Below, piece after piece: positions 1-5,635 of a DNA stretch of 5,635 nt; positions within the stretch are counted from its first letter, which is position 1; every line of letters starts with the position of its first letter. Made by a program: the position numbers and the translations under genes. The notes beneath the pieces are model-generated. The model saw only the letters and a list, made by a program, of their open reading frames with translations. It searched no databases and was not told the origin of the DNA. Source of the stretch: Halothiobacillus neapolitanus (lineage in GTDB: Bacteria > Pseudomonadota > Gammaproteobacteria > Halothiobacillales > Halothiobacillaceae). The stretch spans positions 1 through 5,635 of the forward strand of contig DYMR01000091.1 of the NCBI GenBank assembly GCA_020721485.1, read 5' to 3'.

Positions 1-1211
1 ATGCGCTGCGCGACCCACTGGGCGTGCCCGCACATCCGATTATTTTCTTGATTCTGGGCGTGCTCACTTGGGCACTGCACATCGCCGCCGTGCATGTGTT
101 GCTCGGCGCCTCGGGGCTCACCGTGTTCGGCGCGCTGACTAAAAACGCGCAGTGGCGACGACTGGCCGATGCCATGGTCGGCACCGCCAAAATCGCGGTA
201 TCCGTCGCCATCGTGCTCGGGGTGGCGCCCTTGCTGTTCGTGCAAGTCATCTACGACCCGTTCTGGTACACCTCGAATGTGCTTTCCGCGTGGTGGGTCA
301 TCGCGTTCATCGCCGTGCTGATCGTCGGCAGCCTCGCCCTGTTTGCCTTCTACGGGCTGAATCCGAAGATGGCGCAAACCCCAAAAACCCGCTGCCCCGG
401 CGCCATGTTGATCGCCATCGTCGCGTTCCTACTGGTCGGCTTCATCATGCACGCCCTCTCCGTGCAAATGCTGCACCCGGAAAAATGGATGCAGTGGTAC
501 GCCCCGAATGGCGTGGTGGATGCCTCGGGCCGCGCGCTGCATGAATACAACTTCTGGCGCTTTGGCTTCTTCATCAGCTTGGCCGCACCGGTGATCGGCC
601 TGTGGCTGCTCGCCTACCGCCGTTATCTGCAAGGCCGCGAGGGCGAAGACACAAGCTACCTCGACTTCGTTCGCCGCCTCGCGCTGCGCCTCACCACCGT
701 CGGCGGCGTCATCGCGCTCGTCCTGTTTGCCGGCTGGATGATGACCCTGCCCGAGAATGTCCAAGCCTTCGCCACCAGCCTGTGGCCGATGCTGACCGTC
801 GCCGCGCTGCTGGTCGCCGTCGCCACGCCGATTCTGCTCGGCAAAAAGCTCGACCAAGGCATCTATGGATTTATCCCGTTCGCGGTCGGCGCAGTCGCCC
901 TGATCGTCCTCGGTCTGCTGCGCGAAATGCTGCGTTGGGTCACGCTGTTCGGCGTACACGGCTACAACCCGTTCGACTACAAACTGCACATGGATTGGTA
1001 CAGCACCCTGCTGTTCTTCCTCACCTTCGCCTTGATCGGCGGCAGCGTGCTCGCCTACCTGCTCACCGTGAGTTGGAAGGCCGGGCAAACCAAGGGCGTG
1101 TACATCGCCTCCCCCTGGGTCAACCGCATGGGCACGCTGGGCATTGCCACCCTCGCCATATGGATTTTCCAATACTTCGCCATCGGCCTGTGGGTCGCAT
1201 ATACCGGCTAA
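1..1211 (+). CDS. Polytopic inner-membrane protein, probable redox partner of the downstream diheme cytochrome c (5' end cut)
   Basis: The reading frame is open to the left edge: the codons before the GTG at 24 read ALRDPLG, which continues smoothly into VPAHPIIF. The true start is therefore probably just outside the window, with the GTG at 24 as an alternative (numbering below counts from it). About ten hydrophobic segments are visible, near residues 6-38, 53-72, 85-108, 127-145, 180-198, 219-242, 253-273, 280-299, 325-347 and 369-393. Histidines H19 and H24 lie in the first segment and H143 in the fourth; H4, H151, H173, H312 and H322 lie near membrane edges. A notable motif is GVAPLLFVQ (66-74) followed by YDPFWY. 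There is no CxxCH, so no heme c is predicted. The TAA at 1209-1211 is followed 48 bases later by a diheme cytochrome gene, suggesting an electron-transfer pair. I do not recognise a named family with certainty. Membrane location is secure; quinone or heme b binding is inference. Confidence 0.85.
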   Translation, partial: ALRDPLGVPAHPIIFLILGVLTWALHIAAVHVLLGASGLTVFGALTKNAQWRRLADAMVGTAKIAVSVAIVLGVAPLLFVQVIYDPFWYTSNVLSAWWVIAFIAVLIVGSLALFAFYGLNPKMAQTPKTRCPGAMLIAIVAFLLVGFIMHALSVQMLHPEKWMQWYAPNGVVDASGRALHEYNFWRFGFFISLAAPVIGLWLLAYRRYLQGREGEDTSYLDFVRRLALRLTTVGGVIALVLFAGWMMTLPENVQAFATSLWPMLTVAALLVAVATPILLGKKLDQGIYGFIPFAVGAVALIVLGLLREMLRWVTLFGVHGYNPFDYKLHMDWYSTLLFFLTFALIGGSVLAYLLTVSWKAGQTKGVYIASPWVNRMGTLGIATLAIWIFQYFAIGLWVAYTG

Positions 1212-1219
1212 CCCCGAAC

Positions 1220-1240
1220 GGGCGCCCCGCTGGAGCGCCC
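1220..1240 (+). promoter_or_regulatory. GC-rich intercistronic hairpin
   Basis: GGGCGC (1220-1225) pairs with GCGCCC (1235-1240). After one C/A mismatch, CC (1227-1228) can pair with GG (1232-1233). Four T residues follow at 1245-1248, then the ribosome-binding site of the cytochrome gene. The T run is short and offset from the stem, so this is more likely a partial attenuator or an mRNA-stabilising or processing hairpin that sets different levels for the two genes than a full terminator. Its function is inferred from position and structure only. Confidence 0.45.
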
Positions 1241-1259
1241 CAAGTTTTAGGAGCACACC

Positions 1260-1970
1260 ATGAACAAATCATTGATTGCCGCCGCGTTCAGCCTATGCCT
1301 GATCGGCAGCGCTGCGGCCAGCGGCCACGATCCCAACGCCACCGTGAACTGGACGCCCGGTTCATGGCACGAAACCCTGCAAAAAATGCCGAAAGGCGAT
1401 GTCAGCGCAGGAGAAAAACTCCACACCAGCCTGTTCTGCGCCTCCTGCCACGGCATCAAAGGCGAATCCATGACCGACAACTGGCCCTCGCTTGCTGGCC
1501 AATCGGCGGCCTACACCTACAAACAACTGCTCGATTACCAATCCGGCTTGCGGCAAGAAGATGATCGCGGCCATCTGATGTTCGTGGTCGCGCAACTCCT
1601 GAACCCGCAACAAATGGCAGATTTGGCCGCATTTTATGCCGCCCAGCCGCAACCCTGCCCGCAAGGCTTGCCCAAACCCGCGCCCAGCCTCGTCACCGCC
1701 GGCGACCCCAAGCGCCTCATCACGCCCTGCGCGGCCTGCCACGGTGCCAATGGTCAGGGCGGCATCAACGAAACCACCGCCCTGCGCGGCATGCCGACCG
1801 ACTATTTCATCCGCAGCATGAAACTGTTCCGCGAAGGCAAACGGCACAACGATGTCGCCAAAGGCATGAGCCAATTCGCCAAACCGCTGACCGATGCCGA
1901 AATTCAGCAACTGGCCGACTACTACGCCTGCGATGCGGGCAGCGCCGCAGCGGTGCCCGCCAGCCGCTAA
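1260..1970 (+). CDS. Periplasmic diheme cytochrome c, cytochrome c4-like
   Basis: This 236-residue electron-transfer protein starts with a Sec signal peptide (MNKSLIAAAF, hydrophobic core, cleavage likely after the AAA or ASG region near residues 20-22). There are two heme c sites: CASCH at residues 60-64 and CAACH at 157-161, each followed by G as is common in class I cytochromes. Probable distal methionine ligands are M107 in the first domain and M203 in the second. Each precedes a typical closing helix (LNPQQMADLAAFYA and LTDAEIQQLADYYA). Two similar domains of about 100 residues and this length match the cytochrome c4 family. Two additional cysteines, C133 in the linker and C224 near the C-terminus, are not part of heme motifs. 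The start is supported by AGGAG at 1249-1253, six bases before the ATG. It lies 48 bases after the membrane-protein gene and is probably co-transcribed with it. The partner enzyme and final acceptor cannot be told from this window. Confidence 0.93.
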   Translation: MNKSLIAAAFSLCLIGSAAASGHDPNATVNWTPGSWHETLQKMPKGDVSAGEKLHTSLFCASCHGIKGESMTDNWPSLAGQSAAYTYKQLLDYQSGLRQEDDRGHLMFVVAQLLNPQQMADLAAFYAAQPQPCPQGLPKPAPSLVTAGDPKRLITPCAACHGANGQGGINETTALRGMPTDYFIRSMKLFREGKRHNDVAKGMSQFAKPLTDAEIQQLADYYACDAGSAAAVPASR

Positions 1971-1985
1971 AATGCAGCACCCGCG

Positions 1986-2000
1986 CATGACAAAATCATG
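1986..2000 (+). repeat. Short inverted repeat after the cytochrome gene
   Basis: CATGA (1986-1990) and TCATG (1996-2000) form a 5-bp dyad with a 5-base loop, lying between the stop codon and the strong terminator. It has no T run. It may only add structure to the 3' untranslated region, and a dyad of this size is readily expected by chance. Confidence 0.25.
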
Positions 2001-2020
2001 AAATTGGGTTGATTTCACAT

Positions 2021-2053
2021 AAAACCTCGCCACCCGCGAGGTTTTTTATTTTT
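2021..2053 (+). terminator. Strong intrinsic (Rho-independent) terminator
   Basis: AAAACCTCGC (2021-2030) is perfectly complementary to GCGAGGTTTT (2036-2045), giving a 10-bp stem with a 5-base loop (CACCC). It runs straight into a T-rich tract (2042-2053, six T, one A, five T). It lies 50 bases after the cytochrome stop codon and ends the redox transcription unit. On the opposite strand the stem is followed by only four T, so reverse termination would be weaker. Confidence 0.93.
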
Positions 2054-2061
2054 ACGACGGC

Positions 2062-2181
2062 AGAAAAGCAACTGCGCCTATAATCCAGCAAGAACACTCG
2101 CAGCGCCCAAGCCACTGGCACAGCATTTGCATTATTCAAGCACCAAAATTTCCCCAATCATTCCGTGCATTAGAAAAGCAA
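2062..2181 (+). repeat. Direct repeats in the pgaA promoter/leader
   Basis: AGAAAAGCAA occurs exactly at 2062-2071 and again at 2172-2181, 110 bases apart. The first copy lies directly upstream of the -10 hexamer; the second covers the presumed ribosome-binding site of pgaA. A second, imperfect pair overlaps the downstream copy: TGCATTATTCAAGCA (2128-2142) and TGCATTAGAAAAGCA (2166-2180), 12 of 15 identical at a 38-base offset. Binding sites for a regulator are one explanation. Chance similarity in an AT-rich stretch is another. Confidence 0.4.
2079..2084 (+). promoter_or_regulatory. Candidate -10 element of the pgaA promoter
   Basis: TATAAT matches the sigma-70 -10 consensus at all six positions and lies just after the terminator, 103 bases before the pgaA start codon. 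No good -35 hexamer sits at the usual 16-18-base distance: TTTACG (2051-2056) is too far away, and ACGGCA (2058-2063) matches poorly at 15 bases. There is no extended TGn. If used, transcription would start near 2091 and leave a leader of about 97 bases. The weak -35 suggests activator dependence, which is inference. Confidence 0.5.
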
Positions 2182-2187
2182 TAATTC

Positions 2188-4770
2188 ATGTCATTTTTAT
2201 ACAAAATTCTTGGCAATTTTCGCCAAAACCCCCGCGCCGGTTGTCAAAACCTGACAATTCGCCGCCAACCTGTATGGGCACTGCTCGGTTTGTTCTGCGG
2301 GGCGTTTTTGGGCGGCCTGCCGCTCAACGCCGCCAGCGCGGCACCGGCCACTGCCCAAGCCACCGCCGCCATTGCGCCAGATAGCCCCGCCCTGCGAAAG
2401 CAACGCTGGCAAGCGGTCGATCTGGCCAAAGCGGGGCACTTGGCCGAGGGCATTCAACAATTGCAGGCGCTGGCCACCGCCCACCCGGATGATCCGTGGA
2501 TCACGGCCGATCTGATTATTTTGCTGCGTCGCGCCGGGCAAAACGCGACCATCAGCCAACTCACCGCCGCGCTGCAACCCCGTCAAATCCCGAGTTATGC
2601 GTGGATCGACTGGGCCAAGGCGCTTCGCGATGAAAAGCAGTTCGCCCGCGCCAAGGCGGTGCTCGCGCCCCAGGCCGCGCACCTACCGCTCGACGGCCAG
2701 ATTCTGTACGCCATGATTTTGGCCGAAGCCGGAGAACCCCTAGCCGCCGTGCGCGCCCTTCCCACCGTCCGCACGCCGGGTTTAACGCCGACCAACCTCG
2801 CCAACATGGCCTATGTGCATCGGCTCGCCCAACAACCGGAAGCCGCGTTAACCCTCACCGAGCTGGCCTTGCAGCGCGAACCCGGCAATCGCTGGGCGCT
2901 GCGCGAGCAGGTGTTCGCTTTGTCTGCCCTGCATTCAGCCTTTCGCGCCCACCACATCGCCCAGCAGCATTGGGATTGGTTCAGCCTGCCCGAACAGCAA
3001 CAGCTTCAAGCCTCGATGGCCACCGAAATGGTGCGCAGCGGCTATGACGAGCGCAAACGGCTCGACCGCATTCACCGTTTTGCCGAGCGCGATGTGCCGC
3101 TGCAACAGGCGTTGACGCAACTGCAAACCAACCGCAAGGCGTTCGCCAACAACCCGCGCCTGCTGCTGACGACTCAGTACGACGAAATTTATGTGTTGCG
3201 CGAACTGCGTCTGTGGAAGCAGGCCATCGCGGCGTTTGAAGCCCTGCCGCAAAAGCCGCGCACCGCATCCGACGCCACCCTGCGCGAGATTCCCGACTAT
3301 GTGCGCACCGCCGCCGCAGAATCCTACGATGCGGATCGGCAGCCCAAAGAAGCGATCCGCTTATTGAACAGCGTGGTCACGCAATATCCCGGCTCCGATG
3401 TCGAAGTATTTCTCAGCCTGTACTACGCCTACCTCGATGCCGAGGAATACGCTGCCGGCGAGGCGCTGCTGCAAAAATTGCACCGCGTCACCCCCGAATG
3501 GACTCGTGGCGCCAAAGGCTCGCCCAACTGGGAACGGATGGATGTCGATCAAGTGTGGGTGATGGATCCGGCGTATCGTAACGATCTGGCCACCGCAGAA
3601 CAGCGCGGGCGCCAACTGATGAATGATGCCCCGTTCAACACCGGCAGCATCAACACCCTCGCCACGCTGGAAAACTGGCGCGGCTGGCCGGAACAATCGC
3701 TGCAAACCACCCGGCTGGCGCAGGCGTATTCCCCCCGCGAGCGCAGTACGCGGCTCAATCTCGCGCAAGACTACCAAGACCTCGGCTGGAACACGCGCTG
3801 GGGGGATGAGGTTGAAGACCTATACCGCCTGTTCCCGAAAGATGAATCCGTCCGCAAACAATGGCTGGCATGGCAAGATCGGCGCGATCCGTCGATTGTG
3901 TCGGAATACACCACCGGCAAGAGTCGGGGTAACAGCACCGCCGCCAATCCCGTGACCGGCAACCGCGATCAAGAATGGCTGACCCGCCTGAACAGCCCCT
4001 GGGTTGGCAACTGGCGCGCGTTTTTGCAGCACCACTGGATTTGGTCGAGCTACGACGAAGGCCCAATCAGCTACAACCGTGTGGGCGCGGGCGCCGAATG
4101 GCGGCATGACCGCAAACATCTCTGGGGCATTCTGTCGAACGACCAATTCACCGGCCAGCATGTCGGCCTGACCCTCGGCTGGTCGCAATGGCTGAACGAT
4201 CACTGGCAATACAGTCTGGCGGCGGATACCTATTCCACCCAAACCCCGCTGCGCGCCAAGCGCGCGGGCTTTTCCGGCAAGTCATACCAAGCGAATGTGT
4301 ATTGGCGGCAAAGCGAATCGCGCGAGGCATATGTCGGGCTGTCCACCCTTGCCATTTCCGATGGCAATAAGCGCATCGATTTTTCCGCCGGCGCCACCCA
4401 GCGCGTGTTTGCCAGCCCGCACCACATTAGCAGTATCGGCATGGATGTGTTCGCGGAGCACAACACCCGGCCGGGCGGCGATTACTTCAATCCAGCCAAC
4501 AGCCAAAGCGTCAATCTGCGGTTTGAACACCAGTGGATCACTTGGCGGCACTACGACCGCTCGCTCATCCAATACTTCAAAGTTTCCCCCGGCTATGCCT
4601 GGCAAGACGGCTACGGTGGCGCGCCCACGGTGGATGTGTTCTACGAACATAAATGGAAATTCAGCCGCACTTGGAACCTGCATTACGGGGTCGGCTGGGG
4701 CAGCAATGTATACGACGGAGGCCGCGAAGGGCGGCTCTACGGTTTGATTGGATTTGGAGGCGTGTTTTGA
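2188..4770 (+). CDS. pgaA: Outer-membrane exporter of poly-beta-1,6-N-acetyl-D-glucosamine, PgaA
   Basis: PgaA exports PNAG, partly deacetylated by PgaB, across the outer membrane during biofilm formation. This 860-residue protein is slightly longer than Escherichia coli PgaA (about 807). Basic residues 6-26 and a hydrophobic core (about 30-46) form a signal peptide with likely cleavage after ASA (residue 51). Residues about 65-560 are helical TPR-like repeats, for example near 69-105, 205-235, 386-430 and 497-535. These are the periplasmic part that contacts PgaB and polymer. From about residue 596 the sequence becomes alternating, aromatic-rich beta strands (YNRVGAGAEWRHDRKHLWG is typical of the family) and ends in phenylalanine, as outer-membrane barrels do. 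ATG 2188 is the only reasonable start: an in-frame TAA lies at 2182-2184 and no ATG, GTG or TTG lies between it and the signal core. The ribosome-binding site is weak (AGAAAAG, 2172-2178). The next gene, pgaB, overlaps the stop codon, which confirms a pga operon. Confidence 0.95.
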   Translation: MSFLYKILGNFRQNPRAGCQNLTIRRQPVWALLGLFCGAFLGGLPLNAASAAPATAQATAAIAPDSPALRKQRWQAVDLAKAGHLAEGIQQLQALATAHPDDPWITADLIILLRRAGQNATISQLTAALQPRQIPSYAWIDWAKALRDEKQFARAKAVLAPQAAHLPLDGQILYAMILAEAGEPLAAVRALPTVRTPGLTPTNLANMAYVHRLAQQPEAALTLTELALQREPGNRWALREQVFALSALHSAFRAHHIAQQHWDWFSLPEQQQLQASMATEMVRSGYDERKRLDRIHRFAERDVPLQQALTQLQTNRKAFANNPRLLLTTQYDEIYVLRELRLWKQAIAAFEALPQKPRTASDATLREIPDYVRTAAAESYDADRQPKEAIRLLNSVVTQYPGSDVEVFLSLYYAYLDAEEYAAGEALLQKLHRVTPEWTRGAKGSPNWERMDVDQVWVMDPAYRNDLATAEQRGRQLMNDAPFNTGSINTLATLENWRGWPEQSLQTTRLAQAYSPRERSTRLNLAQDYQDLGWNTRWGDEVEDLYRLFPKDESVRKQWLAWQDRRDPSIVSEYTTGKSRGNSTAANPVTGNRDQEWLTRLNSPWVGNWRAFLQHHWIWSSYDEGPISYNRVGAGAEWRHDRKHLWGILSNDQFTGQHVGLTLGWSQWLNDHWQYSLAADTYSTQTPLRAKRAGFSGKSYQANVYWRQSESREAYVGLSTLAISDGNKRIDFSAGATQRVFASPHHISSIGMDVFAEHNTRPGGDYFNPANSQSVNLRFEHQWITWRHYDRSLIQYFKVSPGYAWQDGYGGAPTVDVFYEHKWKFSRTWNLHYGVGWGSNVYDGGREGRLYGLIGFGGVF
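2241..2257 (+). repeat. Perfect 6-bp dyad inside the start of pgaA
   Basis: TTGTCA (2241-2246) and TGACAA (2252-2257) form a perfect inverted repeat with a 5-base spacer, 53 bases after the first base of the pgaA start codon. A weaker dyad, TTGGC/GCCAA (2210-2214 and 2222-2226), lies just upstream. The form resembles an operator for a dimeric repressor, or the two could fold as small mRNA hairpins that affect early translation. Dyads of this size also occur by chance in a window of this length, so it is only a candidate. Confidence 0.3.
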
Positions 4771-4772
4771 TG
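4756..4772 (+). promoter_or_regulatory. pgaB ribosome-binding site and stop/start overlap
   Basis: GGAGG (4756-4760), inside the last pgaA codons, lies nine bases before the pgaB ATG at 4770. The pgaA TGA (4768-4770) and the pgaB ATG share the A at 4770. This strong site fixes the pgaB start and predicts translational coupling, so exporter and deacetylase would be made together. It is much closer to consensus than the site in front of pgaA. Confidence 0.85.
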
Positions 4773-5635
4773 GATCGTCGGTCTTTTTTACGGTCGATGC
4801 TGGCCTCAATGTCCGTGACCTTGGTGGCGCCGGGACAATCCCACGCCGCTCCGGCAGAGAACACCTCCTTAATTGCGTTGCAAATTCCGCCAGGGCAATT
4901 TGCCGTGTTGTGCATGCACGATGTGCAAAGTGCCGCCGCACTGCGTGCCGCGCCGGACCCCTACGCCATCAGCACCGAGCATTTGGCGCAGCTCTTTGAT
5001 TGGATTAAGGAAAACCACTGGCAGCCGATTTCTTTGCAGCAGGTAGTCGATGCGCACGCCGGCACCACGCCCCTGCCCGCAAACGCCGTGCTGCTGTCTT
5101 GGGATGACGGCCTAGCCAGCGCCTACAGCCATGTGTTCCCCTTGCTCAAGGTATACCGCTACCCCGCCCTGTTCGCCATCGAAACCGGCTGGATCACCGC
5201 CGTGACCGAAGGCAAAAAGGTGAACTACGAGGCCGAGGTCGCCGGCGCCCGCCAACTCACCGAAGGCGAAAAAATCGACCAAGCGCAGGCCGCAGCGGCC
5301 AGCAACATCAAAGAGCCGTTCAAGGTCAATTACGAAGGCAAGCAAGAATTTGGCAAGGCCAATTTCGTCACTTGGGCGCAACTGCGTGAAATGTACGCCT
5401 CCGGCCTTGTGGAATACGCCTCGCACACCCACGACCAGCACCACGGCATCCTCGCCAACCCGCAAGGCAATGTCGAACCGGCCTGCATCACCCGCCAATA
5501 TCTGCAACCCCTCAAGCGCTACGAAACCGACGCCGAATACCACACGCGCCTGTTTGATGATTTCACCTACAGCCGCAAGCTCATTACCCAACACACCGGC
5601 TGCACCCCGCGCAGCATCGTGTGGCCGTATGGGGC
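4770..5635 (+). CDS. pgaB: Poly-beta-1,6-N-acetyl-D-glucosamine N-deacetylase PgaB (3' end cut)
   Basis: PgaB removes part of the N-acetyl groups from PNAG in the periplasm, which is needed for export through PgaA. The window holds the first 288 residues, covering the signal and most of the polysaccharide deacetylase domain (carbohydrate esterase family 4). Any C-terminal glycoside-hydrolase-like domain lies outside. Visible catalytic features are the SWDDG motif, with D112 (general base) and D113 (metal ligand), and SHTHDQHHG, with metal ligands H219 and H224. Their five-residue spacing equals that of H184/H189 in the E. coli enzyme. Other PgaB hallmarks are a CMHDV segment near residue 50 and VWPYG at the right edge. 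The N-terminus reads DRRSFLR followed by a short hydrophobic stretch and SHA-AP, a twin-arginine-like signal without the lipobox cysteine of E. coli PgaB. About 37 residues more than in E. coli separate the TGW segment from FVTW. pgaC and pgaD are expected next. Confidence 0.95.
   Translation, partial: MDRRSFLRSMLASMSVTLVAPGQSHAAPAENTSLIALQIPPGQFAVLCMHDVQSAAALRAAPDPYAISTEHLAQLFDWIKENHWQPISLQQVVDAHAGTTPLPANAVLLSWDDGLASAYSHVFPLLKVYRYPALFAIETGWITAVTEGKKVNYEAEVAGARQLTEGEKIDQAQAAAASNIKEPFKVNYEGKQEFGKANFVTWAQLREMYASGLVEYASHTHDQHHGILANPQGNVEPACITRQYLQPLKRYETDAEYHTRLFDDFTYSRKLITQHTGCTPRSIVWPYG

Noticed and set aside
1..50. ATG at position 1 as the start of the first gene
   Set aside because: That frame meets a stop at 49-51 and does not join the membrane protein, whose frame is open to the left edge in another phase.
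429..1256. Long open frame on the minus strand (275 codons) opposite the membrane-protein gene
   Set aside because: It is antisense to a clear membrane-protein gene. Its composition (rich in Q, G, A, E, D, R, with no domain) is what GC-rich antisense frames give.
602..1564. Long + strand open frame (320 codons) crossing both redox genes
   Set aside because: It is an arginine- and proline-rich out-of-frame reading that overlaps two well-supported genes and the intergenic hairpin.
1362..2033. Minus-strand open frame (223 codons) opposite the cytochrome gene
   Set aside because: It covers the heme motifs of the real gene in antisense, starts inside the terminator region, and shows no recognisable domain.
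2127..2384. Possible small gene starting with TTG in the pgaA leader
   Set aside because: It overlaps pgaA out of frame and its translation turns arginine-rich once inside pgaA. No good ribosome-binding site precedes it.
4282..4941. Minus-strand open frame (219 codons) opposite the end of pgaA and start of pgaB
   Set aside because: It lies antisense across the overlapping pgaA/pgaB junction; both sense genes are secure by motif and length.
5112..5594. Minus-strand open frame (160 codons) opposite pgaB
   Set aside because: It is antisense to the deacetylase domain with its catalytic motifs intact on the + strand.

Overview
The window looks like chromosomal DNA from a Gram-negative proteobacterium. 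The evidence is a GC-rich coding sequence, a periplasmic diheme cytochrome c, an outer-membrane beta-barrel exporter and a Pga-type exopolysaccharide operon. A beta- or gammaproteobacterium fits best, but nothing here fixes the genus. All four genes lie on the + strand in two transcription units. No tRNA, rRNA, insertion sequence, CRISPR array or phage feature was seen.

Unit 1 (1-1970) is a two-gene redox module. The first gene, cut by the left edge, encodes an all-helical inner-membrane protein with about ten membrane segments and several histidines at membrane positions. A 48-base gap holding a GC-rich hairpin follows, and then a secreted diheme cytochrome c of the cytochrome c4 type. The simplest reading is that the membrane protein exchanges electrons with the quinone pool or another membrane donor and the cytochrome carries them in the periplasm. 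That pairing is inferred from gene order. A strong intrinsic terminator at 2021-2053 closes the unit.

The 217-base intergenic region (1971-2187) holds the terminator, a consensus -10 hexamer (TATAAT, 2079-2084) and an AT-rich leader with short direct repeats. One repeat copy lies over the weak ribosome-binding site of the next gene.

Unit 2 (2188-5635 and beyond) is the start of a poly-beta-1,6-N-acetyl-D-glucosamine (PNAG) biofilm operon. pgaA encodes the TPR plus beta-barrel outer-membrane exporter. pgaB, overlapping it by one base, encodes the periplasmic N-deacetylase and runs off the right edge. The synthase genes pgaC and pgaD would be expected downstream. PgaA and PgaB together partly deacetylate the polymer in the periplasm and export it.

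No wholly new system is evident. The points most worth a second look are the poorly characterised membrane-protein/diheme-cytochrome pair, the Tat-like non-lipoprotein signal of PgaB, an insertion with an internal repeat in the PgaB deacetylase domain, and the repeats in the pgaA leader.
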